NCBI GenBank assembly: GCA_019096195.1
Contig: JAGTXK010000064.1
Span: 62,001 to 126,000 of the forward strand
Direction: 5' to 3'
From: Boletus sp. NGJ
Taxonomy: Eukaryota > Basidiomycota > Agaricomycetes > Boletales > Boletaceae
DNA length: 64,000 nt
Shown in pieces: positions 24,494-35,075 of this stretch (within the stretch, counting starts at the first letter, position 1; each line of letters starts with the position of its first letter). The notes below the pieces were generated by a model, which did no database searches, was not told where the DNA came from, and saw nothing but the letters and a program-made list of their open reading frames with translations. A program made the position numbers and the translations under genes.

Positions 24494-27400
24494 ATGGCGT
24501 CAGTTGCAACCCCCGCACAAGTCACTTCCGACGTCATCTCTAACCTCAAGGCCACCTTCCATACGGAGCAGCCTTCTTACGCGCCGTCCACTCTTATCGA
24601 TGTCTTGTCGTATGCCGCTGAGCGGTATCCATCGCACAAGCTTAGCTTCATGACCTCCGCTCATGACTCGACCATCCAGACCAAGACTTTCAGCTCTTTC
24701 AACCAGAGCGTGCGCAACCTCGCTCGCGCTCTCTTGGAATTAAACAAGCCTGTTGGATCTATCATTCTCGTTTACTTGACAGAACACGAAGACAACATGG
24801 CTGCTGTCTGGGCTTGTCTTCTCGCCGGTTACGTGCCGTGCCTGCAGCCCGCTCTCAGCGCACAGCAGGCCCACAAGGAGGCTCATGTCGCCCACGTTAC
24901 GAATGTGACTCGCTCGTCTACCTGGCTCACTAGCGAGGCCGGGGCAGATCAAGTGGGATCTATTCCCGGGTTGGAGATTCACCTTCTCTCCCAGCTTAGG
25001 ATCGCGGCAGAGGGATATAGCGTGTCGGCTAACTGGGCCGCCCGGCACGTTCAGCCTGATGATGAAGCTATTTTCTTCCTGACTTCCGGATCATCTGGGT
25101 TCTCTAAAGTGGTCGTTCACACTCACCGAACTATCTTGGCGGCTTGCTCTTCAAAGGGTATCGCCTATGGATTGACTTCCGAGTCTAACATCCTGAACTG
25201 TGAGTCTATGAGTTCTGGCTGTTCTTCCGATTTGACATGTAATTAATAGGGGTTGGTTTCGACCACGTTGCTGGATCACTCGAGATGCACGTCACTCCTT
25301 TGTTATACGGCGCATCTCAGGTCCACGTACACGCATCCGTCATCCTGTCTGACCCCCTGCGCTTCCTTCGCTTGATTGAAGCCAATTCTATCAACGTCAC
25401 CTTTGCTCCCAACTTCCTTCTCGCTAAGCTTACCCGGGATTTGGAAAAGAGAACGGACCTCTTTGGGACCTTTGACTTGTCCTCTCTCACGCGCATAAAC
25501 AGCGGTGGCGAGGCGGTCGTCTCAAAGACGGCAACAGCTTTCGCCGCTACGCTCAAGAACCTTACCCGCGAACCCTCCAAGTTATCCTTTGCCATCTCTC
25601 CTGGTTTCGGTATGACGGAGACTTGGTAAGTAGCCAAGTGTTCTAAGAAAGGGCATCATGCTAACGGATTCTCTGCAGTGCTGGATGCATATACAACCCT
25701 GCCGACGTCACTGTTTCTGAACCCAAGTTCGAGTTCCTGGAACTTGGCGTTCCCAACGCAGGCTGTGAGATGCGCATTGTCAGTCCCGAGGATGGCGTGA
25801 CACTTCGTCCTGATGGTGAGAGTGGAGAGCTTCAAGTCCGTGGGCCCATGGTATTCCTCCGGTACTACAACAACATCCAAGCAACCGAGTCCTCGTTCGT
25901 CGAGGGCGGCTGGTACCGCACTGGAGACGTTGGTATCATCCAAGAGGGTGCCTTGAGACTCAGTGGACGCATCAAGGAAACCGTCATCGTTCACGGTGTG
26001 TCCTACGGTATTCCTGAGCTCGAGACTCACCTCCAGACTGTGGAGGGCGTCACCCACTCTTTCCTTGGCGCTGCGCCTTACCGTGCTCCCGGACAACAAA
26101 CCGAAGGCTTCGTCATCTTCTACTCGCCTACTTTCGACTTGTACGGCGAGGACGCATCCTCCAAGTTGTTTGCCACCCACCGTGCGCTGCGCGATATTTC
26201 GATCAAGATGATCACGCTTCCCCCCCAGCATATCGTTCCTATCCCCCTCGACCAGATGGAGAAGACCACGCTCGGAAAGCTCTCTCGTTCTCGTCTCATC
26301 GCCCGCTTCAAACAGGGTGAGCTCGCCAAGCACATCACTCGTGCTGAGGAGCTGCTCAGTCAGGCTCGTGGGGCGACCTTTGTCACACCTGCGAGTGAAA
26401 CCGAGAAGACGCTCGCGCACATTTACGCTGATATCTTTAACCTGGACGTTGCGGATGTCTCTTCCGCGGACAACTTCTTTGAGCTTGGTGGTACTTCTAT
26501 CGATGTTATTCGCCTCAAGAGAGAGGGCGAATCTGCGTTTGACATCGTCGACCTTCCGACCATCCAGATTCTCAAGCACCCTGTCATCTCGAGTCTCGCC
26601 AACTATGTCGATGCTTTGAAGTCCAAGAGTGTCGACACAGAAGAGTATGATCCTATTGTGCCTCTTAACCTTACCGGTAGCAAGACGCCCATCTTCTTCG
26701 TTCATCCCGGTGTCGGCGAAGTCCTCATCTTCGTGAATCTCGCCAAGTACTTCCACAACGAGCGGCCATTCTACGCGTTCCGTGCTCGGGGTTTCGAACC
26801 CGGGCATCCATTCTTCACATCCATGGATGAGATGGTTTCTTCTTACGCTGCAGCCGTTAAGCGGACTCAGCCTCACGGTCCTTATGCTATCGCTGGTTAT
26901 TCGTATGGTGGTGTCGTTGCCTTTGAGGTTGCGAAACGTCTCGAAGCCATGGGAGATGAAGTCAAATTCACCGGTCTCATTAACATCCCCCCGCATATCG
27001 CCGACCGTATGCACGAGATTGATTGGACGGGCGGTATGCTCAACCTGTCCTACTTCCTCGGTCTCGTTTCGAAGCAGGATGCGAACGAGCTCGCACCGCC
27101 ATTGCGGCCTCTGTCTCGCAAGGAGCAGTTGGAAGCTGTCTGGAAATTGTCTCCTCCCGAGCGTCTCGTCGAGCTACAACTCACACCCGAGAAACTCGAC
27201 CACTGGGTCAACATTGCTGGATCGCTCATCGAGTGTGGTAAGGATTACAACCCAGGCAGTTCAGTTGGTATGTCGTCTCATAACTATGTCACCAAAGCCA
27301 TTGCTCATTAATCATTACCTGTCCCTCAGCCGTCGTTGATGTGTTCTACGCCATTCCGCTGCGCGGATCCAAGGAAGATTGGCTGAACAAGCAGCTCAAG

Positions 27401-27535
27401 CCGTGGGGAGAATTTAGCCGTGAAGAGCCAACATACACGGACGTCCCAGGACAACATTACACTCTCATGGACTTTGACCATGTTCCCGGGTTCCAAAAAA
27501 TATTCAGGAGCCGTCTTGAAGCTCGTGGTCTTTAG
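24494..27535 (+). CDS. NRPS-like quinone synthetase, atromentin-synthetase-like (A-T-TE)
   Basis: Four exons (24494-25199, 25250-25625, 25679-27267, 27330-27535) give 958 aa with the adenylation-thiolation-thioesterase order of enzymes that activate aryl pyruvic acids and join two of them to a terphenyl quinone or furanone. The A domain shows FLTSGSSGFSKVVVHTH, GFGMTETCAG, WYRTGDVG and the Lys region TLGKLSRSRL. The T domain shows DNFFELGGTSIDVIRLK, whose Ser takes the phosphopantetheine. The TE domain shows FFVHPGVGE, the Ser elbow AGYSYGG and a late His in MDFDHVPGFQ. Pocket candidates in order (DHVAGSLE, INVTFAP, INSGGEA, TETCAG) resemble the atromentin type as I remember it. Known clusters add an aminotransferase and a dehydrogenase, and neither is nearby. 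Codon use is C/T-biased at third positions, suggesting high expression. The product is inferred, not proven. Confidence 0.88.
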
Positions 27536-27912
27536 GCTCCACTGTGCCCGGCGTACAAGGGAGTAGGTAGATGCGAGGGGGTGTGGAAGAAAAAGGACCT
27601 TGGGTTTTCGTATATTTGTTACATTGTACCTTCTTGACGATCATTACTTGCCAGCTTGTTGTTATCTGTGATACGTAACATCCTTGTGGGTGTTCTAATA
27701 TGATACTAGTTACTACTGGAAATCATGGGAGTATTGGTGCATTTCTGTTTACATAAACATGATTTGTCCGAACGGTCTAAAGCTTAGCAAGTTCAACAAG
27801 CACAGGTTCTCTATTGAGACCTTCTATTCCGCACGACGACCCTCTCAGCACTGGGCGAGCGCTTCTTCCCCTATCACACCCTCGCAAACGACTGGGAAGG
27901 CTTGAAGCAAGA
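27536..27912. other. Intergenic between the quinone synthetase and MON2
   Basis: These 377 bp separate two genes on the same strand and must hold the first gene's 3' UTR and the second gene's promoter. I see no gene and no clear motif. Confidence 0.5.
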
Positions 27913-30900
27913 ATGAGCTCATTAGCGTTCCTCGTGACGGAGTTGCAGGTAGCCGCTCTGACGCGTTTAAGTTCGTCGCATGAACCGAACGTTACTGACG
28001 CATCGTCACATCACAGTCTTTGGCCAGCGAGTCCAGGAGGAAACACCCAGAAATACGCGAGGTGCGACAACTTCCCATCCCCAAACTAGCTTTACTTACG
28101 CTCAGACAGGCAGCGGAGAAATCGCTCGCGATCCTCAGGTCTTCGCCGGAGCAAGCCACGGCTTCACTCGCATCTGGTGGGTTCGTGATTCACGTGTATT
28201 CGTTCTCTTTTTTGTCTGTCGTCTCATATGTGGAAGATGGTGCACAGTCTGATGATCTCCTTCGTCCGGTCTTTATGGGATGCGCCACCAAGAATGCAAA
28301 GGTCGTCGCGATATCGCTCGGGTCGCTTCAACGGCTCATTGCGCTCAAAGCAGTTCCCCAGTCGGCCGTGCCGATGATCATCAACACGATGAGCGATGCC
28401 ATGAGTCAGGGTGTTGATATTCAACTCCGTATTCTACAGACGCTCGTCTCACTCATAACGAACTTTCCCTTTGTTCATGGAGACTTGCTTGGCGAGGTAT
28501 GTTTTGCGCTTTGATACCAAAGAAAACACGATTCACCGAACGTGACCTACAGGCTCTACTTTTGTGCTTCAGATTGCAAGACTCTCGGATTGCGGTGGTG
28601 TCGTCTACGGCTGCCGCCACGCTTCGTCAACTAGTAATGTTTGTCGTTGACAAGATGGTCGAAGAGGACAAGCAAGATTCTGTGGATTTGAAGCTGGTGG
28701 AGCATGTGACTCTTCCTGATGGAACTACGGCCGCCCTGGGGCCATTCGCGAGGGACGCTTACTCTGTCTTTGAGGATCTGTGTCTACTTGCCAACTCGGA
28801 GAAGCCTCACTTCCTCCACCTCGAGTATCTACACAAGACCTTTGCACTCGAGCTCATCGAGAGCGTCCTGACGAACTATCACGAATTGTTTCGAAAGGTA
28901 TACATGCCTTTACCTCTTTACACGGCCCTCATCATTGACCGCACTGCAGCACGAACAACTTTTGATGCTCCTCAGACATCACCTTTGCCCGATGTTGCTC
29001 AAGTCGTTGTCAGATAGAGCCGTGTTTCCCCTCACGCTCCGATGCACGCGTGTTGTTTTCTTGCTTTTGAAACAATTCTCGTTTGAACTGAAGACGGAAG
29101 CTGAAGTGTTCCTCATGCTGCTGATTAGAATGATATCCGATGATGTAGACTCGACTCTGAGTGACCATTCTGGCTCTCGCCCTGTTTGGACACGAGTTCT
29201 TTCCATGGAGATCATGCGAGGGTGTGTTCATCCAATTCGCTCGATTTGAGACTCATTCATACTGACTGAAGGGATTTCACAGCCTTTGCAGTGACGCGGA
29301 GTTGATTCGCAATATTTGGGATCGCTATGATGCCGAAGAATCTGGTTCCAAAGTCTTTTCATCGTTGATCAGCTCGTTGAAACGCTTGGTCACCGAGAAA
29401 CCTGCTCTACTTGGCGTGAGCTCCCAAATGATGGGGATTGGGGCACCTTCGCATTCTGAAAGTGGTTCGAGTTATGGTCTCGACGTGGGAGGGGTAGCGG
29501 GGATGGTAGCAAACGCAGCTGCCACTGCAGCAAGTGCAACCGTTTCTGGTGTTGTTGGGATGATCGGCGCTGGAGCTGGTCTGAGCGTACAAACGTCAGC
29601 GATGAAGCTGCAATGGTATGTATCCATCTTCAGCTTCCTTTTTGATACCAAAATGAACATGACTATAGCATAGATCAGCTGGACAAGGCAGACTCGCCTC
29701 CGATCCCAGAGTCTTATGTCTACCTCCTCGGTGTACAATGCATCGTCTCGTTGTGCGAAGGTTTCGCTTCTTTCACTGGGCCACTTTACAACACCATTGT
29801 CGTACAGCGCCCGCGTGGAGCTGGAGAGCCTGTTATCCGTGCACCACCAGCCCTCGATCTGGCTACTTTACCTCCAGATGAACAAGCGTCGCGACAACTT
29901 CGCACTGTTCGCTCGATGGTGGATAACGGCTGGCCAGCCTTGCTAGCAGCCTTGTCCTTCATCATTTCTACCAACCTCTCGGATGAACTCTTTGTTGATG
30001 TCCTTACAAGCTATCAGGCGATGACAAATGTCGCTGGAATGCTCGCATTGACAACACCTAGGGACGCATTCCTCACAAGTCTCGCGAAATTTGCCATCCC
30101 ATCTCGCGTGGTGGCGAGCTTGGAGTCATATATCGAACCTCCGACACCCCGTTCGGGAGTATCACTGTCCGAAAACTTGGGACTGACTTCTCCTTTGCAA
30201 CCCCCGGGGTTATCGGAGCGGAACCTTGTCTGCTTGAAAGTGTTGGTATCGAGCGCCCTCTTCCTCGCGGGAAGTCTTGGAGAGAGCTGGTACGGTATTA
30301 TGGAGGCGCTTCAAAACGCCGACTACGTCCTCACGATGAAGGGTTCGCAACCTTCTTCCGGAAGGAGAGGGAGTACGTTTACCGGTCCGAACACGCCGAC
30401 TCGGTCGGTCTCTGGAGCAACGGGTGGTACATCCGAAGCAGGGAGAGCATCGCACCCGCCACAACCTGCACGACATTCGCTTTTGGCAGATATTGACCCC
30501 GACAACGTCCAGCTTGCCATACAGCGTCTTTTCGAGGCTTCCAAGAGTTTGGAAGATTCGGCCTTCCAGGATTTCGTGAATGCGTTGTGTAAGCTGAGCT
30601 CAGAGATGATCGGGATGCAATCTAATGCGACGGACGTGCTTGGCGAGGCGGAGAGTACAGACGAACTCACTGCTTCTGTTTCTTCTGCTACCCTTTCTCC
30701 TCGGATTGACGTTCGCCATCGGAGACGCGTTAGCGGCATTCATTTGCCGAGGACTTTGGTGAGTTCGGTTTGCATCGTGGACAGTAGTCACGAACTCATC
30801 GCGTTCCGTTGTTTTGAAGCGTACCGGTGATTTTGGAGTGGAAAGACTGGGAACAGTCGCCATGCTCAACATCCATCGACTCATTTACAGAACTCCGGAA

Positions 30901-33900
30901 GTCGCTTGGAACACGACCACCGGGCATCTACTATCTATTATTAGTCTCCCTTCTGCACCGCAAGCTATCCGTGTTCAAGCCGCCCGCGTCCTCGACGAGA
31001 TATTGGTCATCGTTCCCCGAAATCTATCGAGCACTGGGGATCTCCAAGCCAAGGCTCAGCGTCGCGTGTTGGACGTCCTTTCCAAACAGATCGTGCCTGC
31101 ATCGGAGGCTGGCGCTGCTGGTACGAGCACGAACGTCGAGTTACGCCGCATGGGGCTCGAAGCGTTGCACCAGATACTCCAGGCATCTGGACACACGCTC
31201 GTCGTCGGATGGGGTAGTATATTCGAAATGCTTGGTAGCGTCTGCAAACCGCCCGTTCTCATGCGCACGATCTCCAGCGATTCGGTGAGCACGTTGTCGC
31301 TGCAGGATCACCGCCCCAAACCGCTTTTACTGGGATACAATAGCGAGCGTGGATATACGGCCCTCGTCAAAATCGCCTTCCAGTCACTCAAGTTGGTGTG
31401 TGATTCCGTGTCGTCGCTCTCGCCGGAAGACCTTCGGCTGTGCATCAGCACGTTGGGTCAGTTTGGTCGACAGGCGGATACGAACATCGCGCTCACTGCA
31501 GCCGAGAGCTTGCTCTGGAGCGTCTCCGACTCGATACAATCCAAACGGAAAGACGTGGAAGAAGAGCCAGAATACAGCGCATTGTGGATGTTCCTTCTTC
31601 TCGAAGTCCTCGGTCTATGTACCGACGCCCGTCCCGAGGTTCGCGTTGGCGCCATCCAGACGTTATTCCGCGCCATGCAACTCTATGGTGCGACGCTCAG
31701 TCGAGACACGTGGAACGATTGCATGTGGAAAGTTACGTTTCCGTTGTTGGATGCGATTTCCGAGGAGACGCGACGAATTCCTCCCGAGAGTGCCGGTCCA
31801 CCCTCATCGGCGCATCCATCAGGGTCGACGCCGGATCAGGCTTGGGACGAATCGAAGAGTTTGGCGCTGCAATCGATTGGATCGATCATCAAAGAGTTTT
31901 TCGTGTCCAAGATCATGCACCTCTCGACGTTCTCAGACGCTTGGAAAGTCTTTGTCGCGCACATCCAGGATACGGTTCTCTTGGACCGACGGCCGCTCAG
32001 CACGCCTGCCTTGCAATGCCTCGACAAGGCCATCGGATCGCTGTCCGAGGCCACGGATGAAGCTACGCACTCTCGCGTCGCAGAGGCGTTGGAGTGCGCG
32101 TGGCGGGCTTGGGACGATATCGGGGATGCGGTGTTGCAGGCTGGGACGTCGCATTTCTCGCCACTGATGGTGTCCGGTTCGCATGGTGCGTTTACGCAGG
32201 AGAGCTTGGTGGCGTTTCTTGATGTCGTTCGAACGATGCGGCGGATGAGTTGGCAGCATATGCGTACGGAGTGGCCGTTGGCACGTTTGACGCGTCTCAT
32301 GGAGATTTTGAAAGGTGGGCTTGGGTGGTTGGATGCGTTCGTTATGTCTGACGTTGGGAATGGTTAGGTGTCCTCACGTACTCCAATTCTCCGGATTATA
32401 GACCGGATGTAGACGCGCTGACGCCGGTGCAGGTAAGAGAGAACGGTGGTGTCGTCACTCGTCATTGCTTAGTATTCATGGGACACTACAGGCATCTGTC
32501 GTCGACATCGTTCAAGCCATTGACCTCGCCGAGTCTGGCGTCCCATCACTAGTCATGCGAGACCTTTCCGAATTCAGCTCGTTGGCATTCCTCGCGGGAT
32601 TCCACGCCAACCCCACGCTCCTGTCTGTCCCCTGGATCGCCCGTCACCCCTGTGCCTACGTCCACGCGCAAGCAGGTCACATATATTGGGCTATCAAAAA
32701 AGACGATGCCGACGCTGATCGAGTTGTATATGCGGTTCAAGGATCACGCGGAAATATACGAAGACGGGACACTCGAGGCCGTACTCTCGGTACGTGAGCG
32801 TTGCTGTTTAGATCCTCCAATGTGTTATTGACATGCCGTCACCTGTTGGGGTCTTTCGTCATGCTTAGGCTTACGGGATTCCGATTAAGCTCAAGTATGA
32901 ATGTCCAGCGCCGTCCAAGTTTGGCAAGGACATGCCGCTTTGGAAGACGGCGACGACGTGTTTTTTGCGTATGGTGACGGAGTGTGTGATGGTGTTGTTG
33001 GAATTGGGAGAAGGTACGTGGTTTTTTTCGGTGTGTTGTGCGCTCAGTCGGAAATTGTTCGCTAGCGATATCAGACACGCGGGTGGAAGCTATTTGGAGG
33101 CAGATTATCGAAGGTTTCCAGGGTGGGATTCTTGCGGATTGGTACGTGGTTCATGAATGAGTGACATCAAGACTGAGTTCTTTCCCACAGCTCTTTAGCG
33201 GAGACGTTTAGTCTGGAAGAACAAGAGGTAGAAGAGAACTTTGACCTTGCGTTGATCAGCTCGCTCGAGATCGATCTCGTTCGTCACCTGGGCGGCCCAC
33301 GCGTCCCTGACTACCTCGTCGGTCAACTCGCCAAGATCCTCCATAAAGGTAGCCAATTGTACAAGTTCCCGTTTCACACCCCGCGTTCTGGTTCCCCGGG
33401 TCATTGGGGCTGTAGTAACGTGGGCTCGTCCTGTAACTCTGGGGACGAATATGAAAAGCTGGATTTGGAGAGCGTGGGGAGTACGGCGACGGGGGAGGTC
33501 GTACCGAGAGAGCGCTTTTCGTATTGGTGTTTTGATTTGCTGTTTCTGATTTGTTCCGATGTGACGAGCGGTGCGTGTTTAGTTCGCTGTCATGGTAGGA
33601 GTTTGATGATGACGTCCTGGATGATAGACCAAGAGACGGCGAGGAGAGTGGCTGCGTTGTGTTTGCCGTCGTTGCTGGATCGATGCAAGACGGCGATGGT
33701 GGGTTATATCGCGGACGAGGTGCTGCGGGGTAGTTTGCCTTTCCCGAGGTGATTGTGACGTTCCATGATGTGGGGGCCAGGATCACTTATCGTGGATTGG
33801 GTTTCTCTCAGGGTACGTGAAGACGAACTGCTCTACGTGTTGCGCAAACTGTTGGATCTACGACTGTGGCCCGGCACGCTCTGGGCTGCGTTCTCCGACG

Positions 33901-34260
33901 CGCCGTCGGCGAACAGCGCGTCGCCACCTGGTGCGTCTCATACACTGAAAAAAAGTGAGAAGCATGTTCGTTTATGATTCACGACTAGCTGTCGATCCAA
34001 GTCTATCTCCGTCTGCACTCGTCGCGGATGTCGTGAAACGATCTTCGGTTGCACATTTGTACTATTTTTATCCGGTGCTGTGCGAGATCGCATCGATACC
34101 GCGAAAGACGCCGGCCGCATGGGTGTTGACGAGTCCGGTTGGGGGCTCACAAGGTCGTATTGGCGCACTAGAGGGTGATGGGAAGGTGGTGGAGGTTGAT
34201 GCGAGGGCGTTGGCAAAGGCGTGCTTGGGCGTGCTTGGAAAGGAGATGGGTGCGGTGTAG
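27913..34260 (+). CDS. MON2: MON2 homologue, endosome/trans-Golgi scaffold related to Sec7-type Arf-GEFs
   Basis: Mon2 is a large DCB/HUS-domain protein without a Sec7 catalytic domain. It works with Dopey/Dop1 and a P4-ATPase in endosome-to-Golgi traffic. The start at 27913 gives MSSLAFLVTELQ joined to SLASESRRKHPEIRE. Landmarks are the DCB part (LRPVFMGCATKNAKVVAISL and RLIALKAVPQSAVP), then IQLRILQTLVSLITNFPFVH. Helical-repeat regions include GYTALVKIAFQSLKLVCDSV. The C-terminus has ERFSYWCFDLLFLICSD, RRVAALCLPSLLDRCK and VREDELLYVLRKLLDLRLWP. It ends in GEMGAV, with the stop at 34258-34260. At least twelve short introns interrupt it; one (acceptor TGGAAG at 28236) gives LASDGAQSDDLL. It looks complete and intact. 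I did not fix every exon edge, especially between 32360 and 33980. Confidence 0.88.
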
Positions 34261-34387
34261 ACAAGTCTGTTAGTAGATGAGAATCGGACATGTTTTGGAT
34301 ACGGTACAAACGATGATGCTTTTCTTGTTGATTTCGTTTTTCCAAGTTCTATGGTACAATTCATGACCACCCGTTTGATTCTTGCAA

Positions 34388-34954
34388 TCATGACGACGGT
34401 GTGTCTTGAGCTGACGCACTCGGCGGCGCAGGCACGTCCACACCGACATCGCCCTCTTTGGCACCCAAGACCTCCAACAGATCCTTTCGTCCGAACATGT
34501 GCGCGGTCTCTATCGCCGTTGGTTTCCCGAGTCTAGGATCGGCCCCAGCGGCGACGAGCGCACGAACGATGTCGTCGTGGGCCTTGAAGACGGCGCCTGC
34601 GACGATGGATTGACCACGGTCGTTGAGACGGTTTGGGTCTGCGTTGCGCGTGAGGAGTGCGGACGTGAGGTCTGTGTGGCCGGCATAGGCTGCGAGCATG
34701 AGGAGGGTGTTTCCTGGATGATAATGCCGTATCATATCAGGGGTGATCGGTATCATCCTGTTGGTGGTTAACGTACCCTGAGCGTTGGTGAGATTTATGG
34801 GAAGACCTGCGTCGATGGCTTGGAGGAGCAATGGTGCGTCTCCCGAGCGGGCAGCACCGAAGATGCGGTGTGCAAAGTCGAGGGTTTCTGGAGGGAGCGA
34901 CGAGGGCTCAGTTTGAGTTTGGGGCTGCTCCGAGTCCGCGATCGTCGATGCCAT
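34388..34954 (-). CDS. Small ankyrin-repeat protein
   Basis: Two exons (34777-34954 and 34388-34713) give 167 aa. The 63-nt intron is a multiple of three without a stop, so an unspliced reading also stays open; splicing gives INLTNAQGNTLLMLAAYAGH, the proper ankyrin spacing. Repeats include FGAARSGDAPLLLQAIDAG, HTDLTSALLTRNADPNRL and HDDIVRALVAAGADPRLG, and then a half repeat. The N-terminus and the C-terminus (VPAPPSASAQDTPSS) are disordered. Ankyrin repeats bind proteins; the partner is unknown. It resembles short fungal ankyrin proteins of unknown role. The gene converges on MON2 (127 bp) and is divergent from the RING gene (121 bp). Confidence 0.85.
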   Translation of the reverse strand: MASTIADSEQPQTQTEPSSLPPETLDFAHRIFGAARSGDAPLLLQAIDAGLPINLTNAQGTLTTNRMIPITPDMIRHYHPGNTLLMLAAYAGHTDLTSALLTRNADPNRLNDRGQSIVAGAVFKAHDDIVRALVAAGADPRLGKPTAIETAHMFGRKDLLEVLGAKEGDVGVDVPAPPSASAQDTPSS

Positions 34955-35075
34955 AGCTTTTGTTTGTCAGGGATATCACAGCATGGCCCTACACATTACA
35001 TTACATTACATAATAGATAACATATCCACAAACAAAAGAAAAGAAAAGAAAAAGGTAAAATTGATAAACCTGGGT

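Noticed and set aside
25656-27014. 452-codon open frame on the minus strand
   Set aside because: It lies antisense to the quinone synthetase exon. The strong third-position C/T bias of that gene keeps the opposite frame open; its translation matches no family and would exclude a gene with clear A, T and TE motifs.
7064-27535. A natural-product cluster formed by the terpene synthase and the quinone synthetase
   Set aside because: They are 16 kb apart with membrane and glycosylation genes between them, the terpene synthase looks inactive, and no tailoring oxidase or dedicated regulator is nearby.
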